Source: UBA11889 sp046582115 (GTDB taxonomy: Bacteria; Pseudomonadota; Gammaproteobacteria; Pseudomonadales; Azotimanducaceae). From it: a DNA stretch of 25,814 bases. The stretch lies in assembly GCA_046582115.1 (NCBI GenBank), contig JAYGFA010000069.1, forward strand, positions 1 through 25,814. The letters are read 5' to 3'. Shown here one piece after another: positions 25,315 through 25,814 of this stretch. How positions within the stretch are numbered: the first letter of the stretch is position 1; every line of letters begins with the position of its first letter. Made by a program: the position numbers and the translations under genes. The notes under the pieces were generated by a model. It saw only the letters and a list, made by a program, of their open reading frames with translations. It was not told where the DNA came from and searched no databases.

Positions 25315-25814
25315 TCAGGTTCCTGTCAACCGCTCGACAAAATCGCGCACCGCCCGAAACCAGGACATCTCCTTCGGCGAATGTTCACCCCCATCGCTAG
25401 CAAGGCTTTGGTGGAGCTCTTTCAATAACGTCGCCTGTTGTTCGGATAAGCGTACCGGTGTTTCAACGACCACCCGGCAAAGCAGGTCTCCAATCGCGCC
25501 ACCGCGGACGGGACGCACGCCTTTCCCACGCAATCGAAACAGTTTACCGGTCTGCGTTTCCGCAGGGACTCGAAGCTTCACTTTGCCGTCCAGCGTCGGG
25601 ACCTCCAACTCGCCACCTAACGCCGCTTGGGTAAATGAGATAGGGACTTCGCAGTGCAAATGACTACCCTCACGCTCGAATATGGCGTGATCTCTGACAT
25701 TTATCTGGACGTATAAATCACCAGCGGGCCCACCGTTTGGACCTGACTCTCCTTCGCCGGAGAGTCTAATCCGATCATCATTATCAACGCCCGCAGGCAC
25801 TTCAACGCGGAGAG
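25315..25814 (-). CDS. dnaJ: Chaperone DnaJ, C-terminal part (5' end outside window)
   Basis: Co-chaperone of DnaK. Only the last 166 codons are present, from substrate-binding domain I/II onward: PAGVDNDDRIRLSGEGESG, then GDLYVQINVRDHAIFEREGSHLHCEVPISFTQAALGGELEVPTLDG (given here in family terms: the HxxFxRxGxDL-like and QAALGG motifs), PAETQTGKLFRLRGKGV and GDLLCRVVVETP. The J domain and zinc fingers would be beyond position 25814. The frame is open to the window edge. The dnaJ-dapB-carA order is the Pseudomonas one. Confidence 0.94.
   Translation of the reverse strand, partial: LRVEVPAGVDNDDRIRLSGEGESGPNGGPAGDLYVQINVRDHAIFEREGSHLHCEVPISFTQAALGGELEVPTLDGKVKLRVPAETQTGKLFRLRGKGVRPVRGGAIGDLLCRVVVETPVRLSEQQATLLKELHQSLASDGGEHSPKEMSWFRAVRDFVERLTGT

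Overview
The window is a dense, syntenic block of housekeeping genes from a gammaproteobacterium. The order pcnB – (deoxynucleoside kinase) – pgi – acs | pnp – rpsO – truB – rbfA – infB – nusA – rimP – tRNA-fMet – tRNA-Leu(GAG) – secG – tpiA – glmM – ftsH | yhbY | greA – carB – carA – dapB – dnaJ follows the layout known from Pseudomonas and, in part, E. coli. I cannot place the organism more precisely. No mobile element, CRISPR array, phage gene or rRNA is visible.

Layout. Positions 1-5426 (+ strand) hold the 3' part of pcnB, a deoxynucleoside kinase, pgi and acs, closely packed. From 5441 to the end almost everything is on the - strand. Reading in transcription order (right to left): dnaJ (3' part) and dapB; carA-carB-greA; yhbY alone on + and divergent from ftsH; ftsH; glmM-tpiA-secG-tRNA-Leu; tRNA-fMet with its own consensus promoter; then rimP-nusA-infB-rbfA-truB-rpsO-pnp. 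Many genes overlap or abut (carA/carB, carB/greA, tpiA/secG, rbfA/truB). About half of the complete CDS appear to start with TTG or GTG, several with a good Shine-Dalgarno placed for the non-ATG codon.

Function. The - strand block couples translation initiation and ribosome assembly (initiator tRNA, IF2, RimP, RbfA, S15), transcription elongation (NusA, GreA), RNA turnover (PNPase), protein export and quality control (SecG, FtsH, DnaJ), and cell-wall, pyrimidine/arginine and lysine precursors (GlmM, CarAB, DapB).

The most interesting material is between and at the edges of genes. Three - strand leaders look like RNA switches. (1) The rimP leader has a perfect intrinsic terminator lying inside a 20-codon leader ORF that has an AGGAGGT Shine-Dalgarno and a TTG start; it sits just downstream of the initiator tRNA gene and overlaps the rimP start. 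(2) carA has a perfect 10-bp terminator hairpin whose U-run ends 3 nt before the carA Shine-Dalgarno. (3) rpsO has a compact three-way-junction fold that competes with a hairpin holding the rpsO Shine-Dalgarno in its loop. Separately, several genes expected from synteny are missing from their usual places: folK, panB/panC/panD, folP and rlmE. This suggests either vitamin (folate, pantothenate) dependence or relocation. All regulatory statements are read from sequence only and are untested.
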